From assembly GCF_005925345.1 (NCBI RefSeq), contig NZ_SSHJ01000005.1, positions 62,001-126,000 of the forward strand: a stretch of DNA of 64,000 nucleotides, written 5' to 3'. The notes under the pieces were generated by a model that saw nothing but the letters and a program-made list of their open reading frames with translations, was not told where the DNA came from and searched no databases. Below are positions 44,075 to 52,336 of the stretch, piece by piece. This stretch comes from Pedobacter ureilyticus. Lineage in GTDB: Bacteria; Bacteroidota; Bacteroidia; Sphingobacteriales; Sphingobacteriaceae. The position numbers and the translations under genes were made by a program. Every line of letters starts with the position of its first letter. Position 1 is the first letter of the stretch.

Positions 44075-44097
44075 AGGAGGGCTGCATCAGCCCTCCT
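44075..44097. terminator. Bidirectional terminator between susD and the DUF6520 gene
   Basis: AGGAGGGCTG and CAGCCCTCCT (44075-44084, 44088-44097) are perfect complements with a 3-base loop, 9 bp after the SusD stop and 4 bp from the convergent gene's stop. On the minus strand TTTTATTTG follows. Confidence 0.7.
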
Positions 44098-44101
44098 AAC
44101 T

Positions 44102-44416
44102 TTAAAGCTTAGTGCTTTCCGCATTGCTGTTGATCTGCGCAGCGGTGGTAGTAGGGTTTTCTAGGTAATCTTGAAGATCGCTCATATCGCCATCAAAATA
44201 GAACCTACAAACCAACGAGCCAGCAGTGCCACAGCTAGGTGAATTTTCATCCACCGGCTGCCAGTTTTCAATATCCAGAATATCAGCTTCGTCTGACGAA
44301 TTGCTGGTATACTGATAAAGTACCGGAACCCTCGCTTTAAAAGCACTCGTACTAAATACTAGGCCGAACGCCACTACCAGCGCTGCAAGGCCAAAAAGAA
44401 TTTTGTTCTTTTTCAT
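44102..44416 (-). CDS. DUF6520 family exported peptide
   Basis: 104 residues. N-terminal signal/hydrophobic segment (LFGLAALVVAFGLVFSTSAF) then an acidic short mature part with two cysteines (SPSCGTAGSLVCRFYFDGD). This is the typical DUF6520 layout, small exported proteins that recur near SusCD or two-component loci in Pedobacter-like genomes. Function unknown. Convergent with the SusD gene, with a shared terminator. Confidence 0.75.
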   Translation of the reverse strand: MKKNKILFGLAALVVAFGLVFSTSAFKARVPVLYQYTSNSSDEADILDIENWQPVDENSPSCGTAGSLVCRFYFDGDMSDLQDYLENPTTTAAQINSNAESTKL

Positions 44417-44619
44417 GTTTGTTGACTGCTTTGTTGCATTTGAAAAAGCAGTCGAAAAAAGTTTTGGTTTAATTTCGTTTGGGTTGCTCCCTGCTTAAAA
44501 CACGATACAAGAAGTACGACGAACGATTTTGTTGATTTTTATTTATAGCCACTTTGGTAGGCCTAATACCTGTACCATTTGGTTCGCCGAACCCCAGGGC
44601 ACATTTTGTTTTTGCATTT

Positions 44620-44697
44620 AATTTTTGTTCCTTAATCCTTAATCCTTGTTCCTTGCTGCTTACTCCTTGTTCTTTATTCTCTAATCCAATGACCAAT
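44620..44697. repeat. Low-complexity CTTGTTCCTTAATC-type repeat
   Basis: Degenerate iterations of CCTTAATCCTTGTTCC run from about 44620 to 44697; on the minus strand they read as KEQGL/SKEQGVS-type peptides. The frame at 44469-44708 is an artefact of this. The region 44417-44704 holds nothing else. Confidence 0.65.
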
Positions 44698-44704
44698 GAA
44701 CCAA

Positions 44705-44908
44705 TCATTCCTCCTCCAGCACATATCTTTTTAGCGTAGTATCATACCTAATCACATGCCCTTCGGCCCTTAATCTTTTCAAAAGCCTTTCTAGGGTAGA
44801 CTTGTGGTAGCCCAACTTTTTAGCCATGGTAGGCACGTCTAACATTTGTTGGGTTCTAATCAACTGATGTAGCCGATCTAACCTGTTCCTATAGTGTACG
44901 CTGGTCAA
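44705..44908 (-). CDS. Small winged-helix DNA-binding protein
   Basis: 67 residues consisting of one helix-turn-helix (HYRNRLDRLHQLIRTQQMLD, MAKKLGYHKSTLERLLKRL) and a wing (GHVIRYDTTLKRYVLEEE), i.e. a DeoR-N/HTH_11-like domain without effector domain. Probably a DNA-binding regulator. The gene stands alone. Confidence 0.7.
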   Translation of the reverse strand: MTSVHYRNRLDRLHQLIRTQQMLDVPTMAKKLGYHKSTLERLLKRLRAEGHVIRYDTTLKRYVLEEE

Positions 44909-44988
44909 TTTTTATTGCTTACTACAAAGTTTGTAGCTAGCACCCGCATCTACAATGAACGTTAGGTTAAAAAATGAAAAGATTTTAT

Positions 44989-45567
44989 TTACCCTTTTGT
45001 TAAGTTTTCTTTGAGCATTCTACTAAAAGATTGTTGCGTTATGCCTAGGTAAGAAGCCATGTCTTTATTTTTAATGTGTGCTACCAAGCCAGGATAGTGC
45101 TTGCACACGTATTTGAATTTTTCGGTGGCATTACCTTTTAGATAAACCTTTTTTTCTTGGTTAAGGCGAAGCAGGTAATAACTGAGTAAGTTTTTGCTGA
45201 GCAATAAAAATTCTATGGACAGTTCTTCGAGCATCATGAGGTCGTAATAATGCAAAGCATATAGCTTGACATCGGTTTCGCAGATGATTCCCTCTTCGCT
45301 TTCCGATTGGTTAAGGAGGCTTTCTACAGCTGCACAAAAATGACCTTCACAGCCAAAGTCGGTGGTTTGTTGCTCTCCATTTTCTTTATAAAGCCTTAGG
45401 AAACCACTTTCTAAAAAATAGATATACCTGCAAATTTCTCGTGGGCGAAGTAGGGGCGTACCTTTGGGCATAAAGATTTTTTTGATACGGGGTTCGAGCA
45501 TTTTTTCTCCATCTTCCGAGAGGTTAAATTGGTTTTTGAGTAAATGAATAAAATGTGAATTTTTCAT
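44989..45567 (-). CDS. Crp/Fnr family regulator
   Basis: 192 residues from the ATG at 45567 (MKNSHFIHLLKN; the ATG six bases earlier adds two residues). N-terminal cyclic-nucleotide-binding-like domain (PKGTPLLRPREICRYIYFLE then SGFLRLYKENGEQ) and a short C-terminal HTH (MASYLGITQQSFSRMLKE). This compact form (about 190 residues, no cAMP-binding cysteine motif) is common in Bacteroidota as an orphan sensor. It diverges from the HTH gene starting at 45643 with a short shared upstream region. Confidence 0.88.
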   Translation of the reverse strand: MKNSHFIHLLKNQFNLSEDGEKMLEPRIKKIFMPKGTPLLRPREICRYIYFLESGFLRLYKENGEQQTTDFGCEGHFCAAVESLLNQSESEEGIICETDVKLYALHYYDLMMLEELSIEFLLLSKNLLSYYLLRLNQEKKVYLKGNATEKFKYVCKHYPGLVAHIKNKDMASYLGITQQSFSRMLKENLTKG

Positions 45568-45642
45568 AAGCATTGATTTAATCTTTTAGTGTTTGTAAGA
45601 AAGGAGGGGCATTGCTTAATTTGCGATACTAACGCTAAGCCT

Positions 45643-45912
45643 ATGAAAAATGAGCTTTTTAAATATCTAGATGCCATCCTGAAATTGCAGCAACAACTAA
45701 TTGAGGTTTTAGTAGGAAATATAAAAATAGCGGAGTACGACGATTGGCTAGACAATACCGACGTGAAGTTGCTCTTAAAAATTAGTGACCGTACGCTTTA
45801 TCGTCTGCGTAGTTCTGGACAATTGCCCGCCAAAAAAGTTGGGGGTAAATGGTATTACCCCCGTAAGTACGTAAACTCGATGATCAATGATGCAGCATCT
45901 GCTAATACCTGA
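45643..45912 (+). CDS. Helix-turn-helix (excisionase-like/MerR-like) protein
   Basis: 89 residues from the ATG at 45643 (MKNELFKYLDAILKLQQQL). The C-terminal half is a helix-turn-helix (KLLLKISDRTLYRLRSSGQL, PAKKVGGKWYYPRKYV) of the HTH_17 type seen in Bacteroidota DNA-binding proteins of conjugative elements and RteC-neighbour genes. Divergent from the Crp-like gene. Its stop overlaps the end of the convergent hypothetical gene by 11 bp. Confidence 0.8.
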   Translation: MKNELFKYLDAILKLQQQLIEVLVGNIKIAEYDDWLDNTDVKLLLKISDRTLYRLRSSGQLPAKKVGGKWYYPRKYVNSMINDAASANT

Positions 45913-46294
45913 TGCAATAATAGAGTTCGCCTTCGGCAAATAGTTGGCCTTGGCCATCGGTTACGGCAGTGGCGCTGCCCTTAGTGTAAATGATCTTACC
46001 TTGGTCGTCACCACCCTCTTCTCCGTCTTGGCTTTCATGTTCGCTTACTTCTAAATAAATGGGCAAGCGATTTTGCAAGGCGAATGCACCTTGTGTAGCA
46101 TAAAACCCGGTAGCCTCTGGGTTAAGTTGTGCCAGATAAAGCGTTTGGTGGCTATTAAGCTCAAAATGCTGATGTAGCCAGTTTTTAAGATCGTTGCTAA
46201 AAGCTTGTGCTTCTATAGCTAGAGCGGAGTCTGTTAATGCGTAAAGGTTGGCCAACACTTTGGCCGCACCTCCAGGGGTAAATGCATGTTTCAT
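45902..46294 (-). CDS. Hypothetical protein
   Basis: 130 residues, soluble, with a mostly helical first half (GAAKVLANLYALTDSALAIE) and a C-terminal strand region (GKIIYTKGSATAVTDGQGQL). Nothing recognised. It could be a small regulator or partner of the neighbouring genes. Convergent overlap of 11 bp with the HTH gene. Confidence 0.6.
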   Translation of the reverse strand: MKHAFTPGGAAKVLANLYALTDSALAIEAQAFSNDLKNWLHQHFELNSHQTLYLAQLNPEATGFYATQGAFALQNRLPIYLEVSEHESQDGEEGGDDQGKIIYTKGSATAVTDGQGQLFAEGELYYCIRY

Positions 46295-46462
46295 TCAATT
46301 TAGGTTTAAGGGTTAATAAACCCAAATCTTGATAAAAGAAATGGCCTTAGCAAGCCTTCTGTGCCCTTTTTGTAGCGAGCGTAGTTGGTTTTGGTGATGA
46401 GCGTAGGTTTTGATGGCTTAGTCTAAAAAGTTATATTAGTGGTCATCTTAAAGCTTTCTCCT

Positions 46463-47332
46463 ATGCTCAATCTAAAAAAATACTTTAGTGCCGCCTATCA
46501 TCAACCTTATCCTTCTGCCTGTTTTTTATCTCCGGTTTTGCTGTTCTTGGTACACTTTCTAATCACTTTTGAAGAGAAGAAAGAACTGAGTGTGATCATG
46601 ACCAACTTCGGCTACTATCGGGCTTTGCTATTTAGTTGGATGGTAGCAGTTGGCTTGGTATGGTGGGTCAGGAAAAAGAGTAGCCAGCTTGATGCGAGCT
46701 TAGCTTGGAGAGCAGCTTTCGCTCAGCGTCTAAAAAACCAGTTGCTTTATGGTATATTTTATCCGCTAGTATTGGCAATGGCCATTGCTACTTTGTATTT
46801 TTTGTTTTTTAGGATCAATATTCTTCACACGGTATATTTCAGACGTTATTTTCCGTTAATCAGTTTGTTTTTAGTGCTACTTAACACACTCGTGTTTGCT
46901 TGGAACCAGTACTTCCGCAAAGATCCCACTATGCCAACCCCACCAGCACCTATCAAAGATGTAGCACGGCAGCCCTTGCATGCCAAAAAGGTGTCCGCTA
47001 AATTGCAGACAGCTAACCATTTGATGGATAGCCAGATTGCCTGTGTTTACATGTACAAGGGCGTATGCCATTATGTTACCCTTAGTGGTGAGTTTTTCCT
47101 TTGGCCAGGCAATTTTGAAGATGCCGAACATACATTAGGGGCCGACTTTTTTACCATACGCCGCAGTGTGATGGTAAGCCGCTTGGCAATAAAAGAAGCA
47201 CAGCCCGAAGAGAAACTGATGCGGGTAGTGTTGGGGTTTGAGGTTCCCGTATCTTTGGTGGTAAGCTACCGTAATCTTGTTGGTTTTAAAAATTGGCTCA
47301 ATGCAGAAGAAGAAGAGGCTAGTGTTGGTTAG
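46463..47332 (+). CDS. Membrane-anchored LytTR transcriptional regulator
   Basis: 289 residues from the ATG at 46463 (MLNLKKYF; a longer frame begins at 46439). Four hydrophobic segments lie in the first half (about 20-36, 52-67, 92-113, 126-143) and the C-terminal third is a LytTR DNA-binding domain (GVCHYVTLSGEFFLWPGNFE, FFTIRRSVMVSRLAI, VSYRNLVGFKNW). One-component membrane LytTR regulators are typical for Bacteroidota. It lies immediately upstream of the DUF6266/lysis-like genes on the same strand, after a 382-bp gap, and may control them. Confidence 0.85.
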   Translation: MLNLKKYFSAAYHQPYPSACFLSPVLLFLVHFLITFEEKKELSVIMTNFGYYRALLFSWMVAVGLVWWVRKKSSQLDASLAWRAAFAQRLKNQLLYGIFYPLVLAMAIATLYFLFFRINILHTVYFRRYFPLISLFLVLLNTLVFAWNQYFRKDPTMPTPPAPIKDVARQPLHAKKVSAKLQTANHLMDSQIACVYMYKGVCHYVTLSGEFFLWPGNFEDAEHTLGADFFTIRRSVMVSRLAIKEAQPEEKLMRVVLGFEVPVSLVVSYRNLVGFKNWLNAEEEEASVG

Positions 47333-47714
47333 CAACTAGTTGCTCGTGTTTCGTTAATCGTTGATTTGGATATTCGTTGTTGGCGGATGTGCGGATTCGG
47401 GGATATGTGGATTTGGCTATGTGCCCAGCCTTTGGTCTTTAGTCTTTCTTCAGCTTGGGTGAGCTCCCACAGTTGTTCGGGGTTTCTTCGGTAAAAAGGG
47501 CATTTTTCCGAAGAAACAGCCACCATTCTCGAACAAGTCTCGAACAAGGGTATTCTTCAACTGGTCAAAAGCGGCCAAATTCGGTCAAACCCTGCCAATA
47601 CTAGCCAGCTGTTTATTTTTTCCAAAAAGAGCCTTTACATTCGTTCAACCAATCGCTTTTGTCGGCAAAACAATGGGTTGGGAAACAATTTTTTTCAACT
47701 TAATTTTTAAAAAA
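47333..47714. other. Intergenic region between LytTR and DUF6266 genes
   Basis: The first part (47340-47420) is a low-complexity run of TTCGTTAATC/GGATTTGG-type units related to the repeats at 48474 and 49310. The rest includes the near-direct pair CTCGAACAAGTCTCGAACAA (47530-47549) and no gene; it is presumably the DUF6266 promoter and leader. Confidence 0.4.
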
Positions 47715-48356
47715 ATGGGAACATTTAATAAAGGAATCCTAGGTGGATTTTCAGGAAAAGTAGGAACCGTAATTGGTTCTAATTGGAGAGGGCTAAACGT
47801 GATGCGCAGTTTGCCAAAAAAATCGAATACTAACCCTAGCCAAAAACAGGTAGTACAGCGAGAAAAGTTTGCAGCGATTATTGGCTTTTTAAGCCCGCTA
47901 ACGGCGCTATTGTCCGAATATTATGGTGGCGCCTCGGGTGTAAGCTCTCGGCTAAATAATGCCGTTTCTTACCATTTGAAACAGGCGCTGGTAGGCGATA
48001 GCCCAGATTTTATGATTGATTATACCAAAGTATTGGTAAGTAAGGGCGAAGTGATCGGTGTAAAAGATGGGGCAATGGAAACGTTGCAACCTGCTACGGT
48101 TAACTTGCAATGGGCCAACAATAGTGGCCAGGTGCTTGCCGAAGCGACCGATGTGCTCTTGGCAGTAGTTTATAATAGCGATAAGGAACAGTTCATCATA
48201 GCTAGTGATTTGGCCCGACGCGAAGACATGACTGCAGCTATTGCGGTTCCGGCAGCTTTTACAGGCGATACCGTACATGTATGGTTAAGTTTTGTGAATA
48301 CGGAACTAAAAAGAGCCGCCACTAGTGTCTACTTAGGCTCGGCAGTTATCAGCTAG
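47715..48356 (+). CDS. DUF6266 family protein
   Basis: 213 residues from the ATG at 47715 (MGTFNKGILGGFSGKVGTVI); the frame's upstream 14 residues are not conserved-looking. It opens with the DUF6266 hallmark GxxGxFSGKVGxVxGxxWRG, here GILGGFSGKVGTVIGSNWRG, followed by a basic stretch and two beta-sandwich-like halves (VNLQWANNSGQVLAEATDVL, DTVHVWLSFVNTELKRAA). The glycine-rich head resembles the N-terminus of phage capsid/tail-associated proteins, but the function of DUF6266 is unknown. It precedes the lysis-like genes on the same strand. Confidence 0.85.
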   Translation: MGTFNKGILGGFSGKVGTVIGSNWRGLNVMRSLPKKSNTNPSQKQVVQREKFAAIIGFLSPLTALLSEYYGGASGVSSRLNNAVSYHLKQALVGDSPDFMIDYTKVLVSKGEVIGVKDGAMETLQPATVNLQWANNSGQVLAEATDVLLAVVYNSDKEQFIIASDLARREDMTAAIAVPAAFTGDTVHVWLSFVNTELKRAATSVYLGSAVIS

Positions 48357-48473
48357 CCAACGGTAATTACAACTCGGTTTCTGGTGTAGCGCTGCGCTAG
48401 GAGCCGTTGTTGATTGTTCTTTTTTGTTGATTTGTGGATTTGGTTATTCGTTAATTGTTCATCGTTTATTCGG

Positions 48474-48775
48474 GGATTTGGAGATTCGTTAATTCGATCA
48501 TTGTTGTTGGTTGATTTGGGGATTCGAGCCCTACTGCTAAGCACAAAATGGCCTCGCCTATCGCCGCCGCAGAAAGCAACACACAGCTTTCTACAAACAA
48601 TCGAGTACTTACTGCCAAGCAAGAAAGCAGCGTGTGTGGAGATTGAGCAAAAGCAAACGCCTTTTTCTTGTGCTATTATGCTGTTGTTAGCTTAGTGCAA
48701 GGGGATTTGTGCCACCTGTACATCGGTAGCCTTGATTTTTTGCTTCGTTTTGTATCAAGACAAAATGAAGAACAA
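48474..48775 (+). repeat. Composite repeat upstream of the holin-like gene
   Basis: A 54-bp block (48474-48527, GGATTTGGAGATTCGTTAAT to GGGGATTCGA) is identical to 49310-49363, and a family R2 core (TAGCCTTGATTTTTTG...TATCAAGACAAAA, about 48728-48770) follows it as at 49560-49602. The remainder of 48357-48902 shows no gene. Confidence 0.75.
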
Positions 48776-48902
48776 TATAAATTATCCAATAAGTTCACAA
48801 CTCCACTTAGGTAGTATGCACCGTATCGGAAGAGCCAGTTAATATATAACCCAAACCCATGCCCCCTCCAATTACCACCAACACATTAAAAAAATAAAAA
48901 TC

Positions 48903-49274
48903 ATGAAAACATTATTTCAATATTTCACTAAACCTTGGGCCCCCGTACCCTTAAAATTCTGGCACATCCTGGCCCTATTATGCATCAGCTGGTTGGCCAT
49001 GCCTTATGTATTTAGCACCCTGCAACTGGCCGCTGGCTTTGTAGATCTGGGCATACTGCACGTAGTGCTGCTCGGCTTCTGCTGTTGGCTGCTGGCCGTT
49101 GCGGCAGCCTACCACCTGTTGCGCTACCTATTATTGCGTATGGGGCTGCCCGCTATCCATCAACTTCTTACTCACTTTAAATTACTAAACTTATGGGAAC
49201 AGTATCTTATCTATTTGGCCTGCTATGCCTTATTGCTATGCTCGGCCATCGGCGCATTGATTGCGATATGTTAG
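48903..49274 (+). CDS. Small polytopic membrane protein, holin-like
   Basis: 123 residues with three hydrophobic segments (about 20-38, FWHILALLCISWLAMPYVF; 45-70; 98-122), a short charged N-terminus (MKTLFQYFTKPWAPVP) and no other domain. Size, TM number and small loops match class I holins, but holins are recognised mainly by context. It lies upstream of a CHAP hydrolase and a spanin-like protein on the same strand. Two direct composite repeats flank the gene. Alternative: an unrelated small membrane protein. Confidence 0.65.
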   Translation: MKTLFQYFTKPWAPVPLKFWHILALLCISWLAMPYVFSTLQLAAGFVDLGILHVVLLGFCCWLLAVAAAYHLLRYLLLRMGLPAIHQLLTHFKLLNLWEQYLIYLACYALLLCSAIGALIAIC

Positions 49275-49309
49275 TTGGTTATTCGTTATTTGTGGATTTG
49301 GTTATGCGT

Positions 49310-49610
49310 GGATTTGGAGATTCGTTAATTCGATCATTGTTGTTGGTTGATTTGGGGATTCGATTGATTTACCCACTGCCATTGCTAATTACGCAGACGG
49401 CCTTATTGGATTCTGTAGCAGTACGCAGTGGATCTTTTGCAGTTCCTTACCTCTATCAAGGTACAAGAAATTAGGCAGTCGAGCGATGGGGATTGGCAAG
49501 GGAAAAGACCTCCTAATTTCGCTGTTGAAGGTACGCAAGCGTAATGTAAGGAAGGCAATGTAGCCTTGATTTTTTGTTAACTTTTGTATCAAGACAAAAG
49601 TCGAATAAAG
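49310..49610 (+). repeat. Composite repeat upstream of the CHAP gene
   Basis: Same order as 48474-48775: the identical 54-bp block (49310-49363), then a R2-family stretch homologous to 37881-38095 (GACGGCCTTATTGGATTCTG at 49396, with the GAAATTAGG...CCTAATTTC inverted repeat) and the core to about 49602. The region 49275-49775 has no gene. Confidence 0.75.
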
Positions 49611-49775
49611 ACCCTTGATGTAGCCATTTTTTTCAACGTTAGGCATGCTTTCGCTCAATCTCATTTTACTTCTTCCAAGGATACAAAAAATAAAATATCA
49701 CCACCATAGCTCATGCGCCTGTCCGATAGCGATCGGATTATGGTTATAACTCATAAAAAAATTAATTCAACTGAC

Positions 49776-50342
49776 ATGATTAAAACATATTTAAACTATG
49801 CTGTACTGTATCTATTAGTTGCAGTCGGCACTTTTCATCCATTGAAAACCAAAAGATTTAGTAGTCAAACTACCAAATCTCCAGGTCATCAAATTAACCA
49901 ACTCCTAACCATTGCACAATCGCAAGTAGGTGTAAGGGAGGCTACAGGCAACAACGATGGCTTGCAGGTAGAAAAATACCTGGCCTACACTGGCAACATA
50001 AAAGGCGAACCTTGGTGTGCCGCCTTTGTAAGCTGGGTGTTTGGGCAGGCTGGGTATAAGCAACCCTGCACAGCCTGGAGCCCAGCTTTATTTCCCAAAG
50101 CTAAGCAAGTTGTCACGGCAAAGCCCGCCATGGTATTTGGCATTTATTTTAAAGATAAGGGGCGCATTGCCCACGCAGGCTTGGTAGAAAAACAAAAAGA
50201 CCAATGGATCTACACCATAGAAGGCAATACCAATATCGCTGGTAGTAGGGAAGGGGATGGCGTGTACCGAAAGTTGCGGCATGCCAAAACCATTGCCGCT
50301 TATGCCAATTGGCTACCGCCAGAGAAAGGAGGGAGGCCATGA
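49776..50342 (+). CDS. CHAP-type peptidoglycan hydrolase (endolysin-like)
   Basis: 188 residues from the ATG at 49776 (MIKTYLNYAVLYLLVAVGTF, a signal or signal-anchor segment); the upstream frame part is intergenic. The CHAP/TIGR02594-type domain spans about 42-185: LTIAQSQVGVREATGNNDG, the catalytic cysteine in GEPWCAAFVSWVFGQAGY (about C81), and the histidine in DKGRIAHAGLVE (about H137). It should cleave peptide or amide bonds in peptidoglycan after export. The stop overlaps the next gene's start (ATGA). With the neighbours it forms an endolysin-spanin-like unit. Confidence 0.88.
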   Translation: MIKTYLNYAVLYLLVAVGTFHPLKTKRFSSQTTKSPGHQINQLLTIAQSQVGVREATGNNDGLQVEKYLAYTGNIKGEPWCAAFVSWVFGQAGYKQPCTAWSPALFPKAKQVVTAKPAMVFGIYFKDKGRIAHAGLVEKQKDQWIYTIEGNTNIAGSREGDGVYRKLRHAKTIAAYANWLPPEKGGRP

Positions 50343-50833
50343 AAATGAGTTTTTTCGTTATTCGTTTTTCGTTCATCTTAGTTACTTGGTTATTTTTATT
50401 GTTGTTAGGTTCCTGTAGCAGTAAACAACGTTGGGTGCAGCGACAACAACAGACTGCAAAGTTTGAAACGCAGCAAGCACAACTTTTAGCCAGCCAAACA
50501 CAGCTGGTGCGCCGCTATTGGCAAAACGATAGCAGCAGCATTAAAGAGCAGATACTCATTTACCCCGATGGGGCCATACAATTTGGCCCGTATGGTTTTG
50601 TGGGCAAGGCAAAGGCGCTGGTACTGCTGCGGCAACAGGATCAGAAACGTCAAAGTACTGGCATGCTAACTTCTACCAACGAGGTGCTACAAAAACAAGA
50701 GGAGCGAGCAATTAGCCAGACGAAACAAAGCGAAAAAGAGGTGCAAACCCAAACCCAACGTTGGCTTAGCCTGGGCGCTGTAATGTTGATGGTGTTACTC
50801 GCTTTGGCCTATTGGTATTGGCGCAAGCGCTGA
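50339..50833 (+). CDS. Unimolecular spanin-like lipoprotein with C-terminal membrane anchor
   Basis: 164 residues from the ATG at 50339 (MKMSFFVIRFSFILV). Two ends matter: a lipoprotein signal with lipobox LLGSC (cysteine at about residue 26), and a C-terminal membrane helix (about 139-160, LGAVMLMVLLALAYWYWRKR) with a basic tail. The middle is a Gln- and Ser-rich coiled region (QRQQQTAKFETQQAQLLA, KQEERAISQTKQSEKEVQT). An outer-membrane lipid anchor plus inner-membrane C-terminal anchor is the architecture of a unimolecular spanin, which fuses the two membranes in the last step of lysis. Overlap of four bases with the CHAP gene supports the pairing. Not a homology call. Confidence 0.75.
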   Translation: MKMSFFVIRFSFILVTWLFLLLLGSCSSKQRWVQRQQQTAKFETQQAQLLASQTQLVRRYWQNDSSSIKEQILIYPDGAIQFGPYGFVGKAKALVLLRQQDQKRQSTGMLTSTNEVLQKQEERAISQTKQSEKEVQTQTQRWLSLGAVMLMVLLALAYWYWRKR

Positions 50834-50847
50834 GAAGCTTTAAACGT

Positions 50848-50874
50848 AAAAAAGACCCGTATTGGGTCTTTTTT
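50848..50874. terminator. Intrinsic terminator after the spanin-like gene
   Basis: AAAAAAGACCC-GTATT-GGGTCTTTTTT at 50848-50874, 15 bp after the spanin-like stop and 45 bp from the convergent polymerase gene's stop; the T/A runs on both sides allow it to work in both directions. Confidence 0.85.
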
Positions 50875-50918
50875 ATGGGGGGTTTGTAGTGCGCTTATGA
50901 ATAAGTTAAGAACTTCTA

Positions 50919-52310
50919 CTATTTTAAGTTATTTTGTGTTTTTGGAACAATTATTTTTTTATTTTTTAAAAAAAGATGAAAGCAAGTAACTAAAATTAAT
51001 GACCAAAACAAACTACCAATTAAGTTTTCGAAACATCCTCCTTTGTTGAAAAGACTGAAGAATGATTGAAAAATCAAAATGGAGCCAATTTCGTAGCCAC
51101 CGAAGAGCTTTTCACACCAAATTGAAATTCTAGTACTTAGCCAGCCAAATAGGAAAAAAGTAATAATCACTCCAAATAAGCCACCAGACATATAGGCATC
51201 AGGTAAGGTTTGCGGTTTTGCCGAAGTGTAATCATTTTCGTTCAACTGAATTGCGCCAGCATCGGTAGCTCTTTTCATCGCTAAGATGTCAGGGGAACCT
51301 TTATCTGGAAATAATGCCCTAGGTACTAGTAGTTTGATGCCATCAATGATAATATCAAAACCATAGTAAGGATGTCTATCAGGTACATAATCGAAATAAT
51401 CAACAGCCATAGATATTTCTGAAAGCCTGTTAGTTAAAAAAACCCAATTGTTTTCTTCAATGGTGAGGCTTTGAATATTATCATCTTTTAGCACTTCCGA
51501 GGCTGCATCGTAGGTTGATACTCCTTCATCCCAAGCCAATTTCCGGTAATTATTATTTAGTGAGGGATAGTAGTAAAAAAATATGGCTAGAAACGGTGCA
51601 AATAATGCAATTGGTTTCCATCTATATAAGGTATACAGGTTAGCCATCAAAAAAATGATTATTAGTATAATGTTTTCTTTCATGCCTGATAGCAATGCAT
51701 TAAGCATTAAATAACAAACTAAGACTATAGCAAAAGGGAGATGAGTTTTGTTTTTAATGGCATCTACAGCATAAAGTAACGCTAAAAATGTACCTAAAGC
51801 ATTTAGATAGGAAGCAAAGAGTGCAAGCGGTGTGGTATTCAATATGTAGGAAGTTACCAACATTGCAATTGCATATATTAAATAGTAATGTACTTTAATA
51901 TTTATTTTGAAAGGGCTTGCAAAATTATATTTTTTAATCTGTGGCAAGGCGCCACATAGGTAAGTGGCATGTGCGAACAAGACATAATTTTGTATTGATG
52001 CAAGTTTTTTCAATAAATGAATATCGACAGGTAAAATTGTTTTCTCAAAGTAGTAGTAACCCATCGTATCCATAAAGTAGAATACGTTCGAAATAGAATG
52101 ATAACCAAAAAATAGACATTGAGAAAGAATAAAAGGTCGAAAAAGTTGAGCAGACCATTTTCTATCTTTGGGAAGTGGCGCAATTTTTCCACTAGCACTC
52201 AGTAGAATATATAACAAACTTGAGCCCCAAGAAATGAAAAAGCTTAATACAGGATCCGCATTGGTAAGATAGACAAAAATGGGAGGAAGAAATAGGAATA
52301 TATACTTCAA
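50919..52310 (-). CDS. Wzy-like oligosaccharide repeat-unit polymerase
   Basis: 463 residues with about ten to twelve hydrophobic segments and one large extracytoplasmic loop (about 235-325, YYYPSLNNNYRKLAWDEGVS through YYGFDIIIDGIKLLVPRALF). The loop is typical of O-antigen/exopolysaccharide polymerases (Wzy). It polymerises lipid-linked repeat units on the periplasmic face of the inner membrane. Last gene of the glycan run; the upstream gene ends 26 bp before. Specific linkage cannot be inferred. Confidence 0.8.
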   Translation of the reverse strand: MKYIFLFLPPIFVYLTNADPVLSFFISWGSSLLYILLSASGKIAPLPKDRKWSAQLFRPFILSQCLFFGYHSISNVFYFMDTMGYYYFEKTILPVDIHLLKKLASIQNYVLFAHATYLCGALPQIKKYNFASPFKINIKVHYYLIYAIAMLVTSYILNTTPLALFASYLNALGTFLALLYAVDAIKNKTHLPFAIVLVCYLMLNALLSGMKENIILIIIFLMANLYTLYRWKPIALFAPFLAIFFYYYPSLNNNYRKLAWDEGVSTYDAASEVLKDDNIQSLTIEENNWVFLTNRLSEISMAVDYFDYVPDRHPYYGFDIIIDGIKLLVPRALFPDKGSPDILAMKRATDAGAIQLNENDYTSAKPQTLPDAYMSGGLFGVIITFFLFGWLSTRISIWCEKLFGGYEIGSILIFQSFFSLFNKGGCFENLIGSLFWSLILVTCFHLFLKNKKIIVPKTQNNLK

Positions 52311-52336
52311 TTATTGTTGGGTATTCAATTGTATTT

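Noticed and set aside
44469..44739. Frames with KEQGVSSKEQGL peptides
   Set aside because: Produced by a low-complexity CCTTAATCCTTGTTCC-type repeat.
48353..48695. Frames on both strands between the DUF6266 and holin-like genes
   Set aside because: Consist of the repeated GATTTGGAGATTCGTTAATT blocks; translations are periodic and not protein-like.
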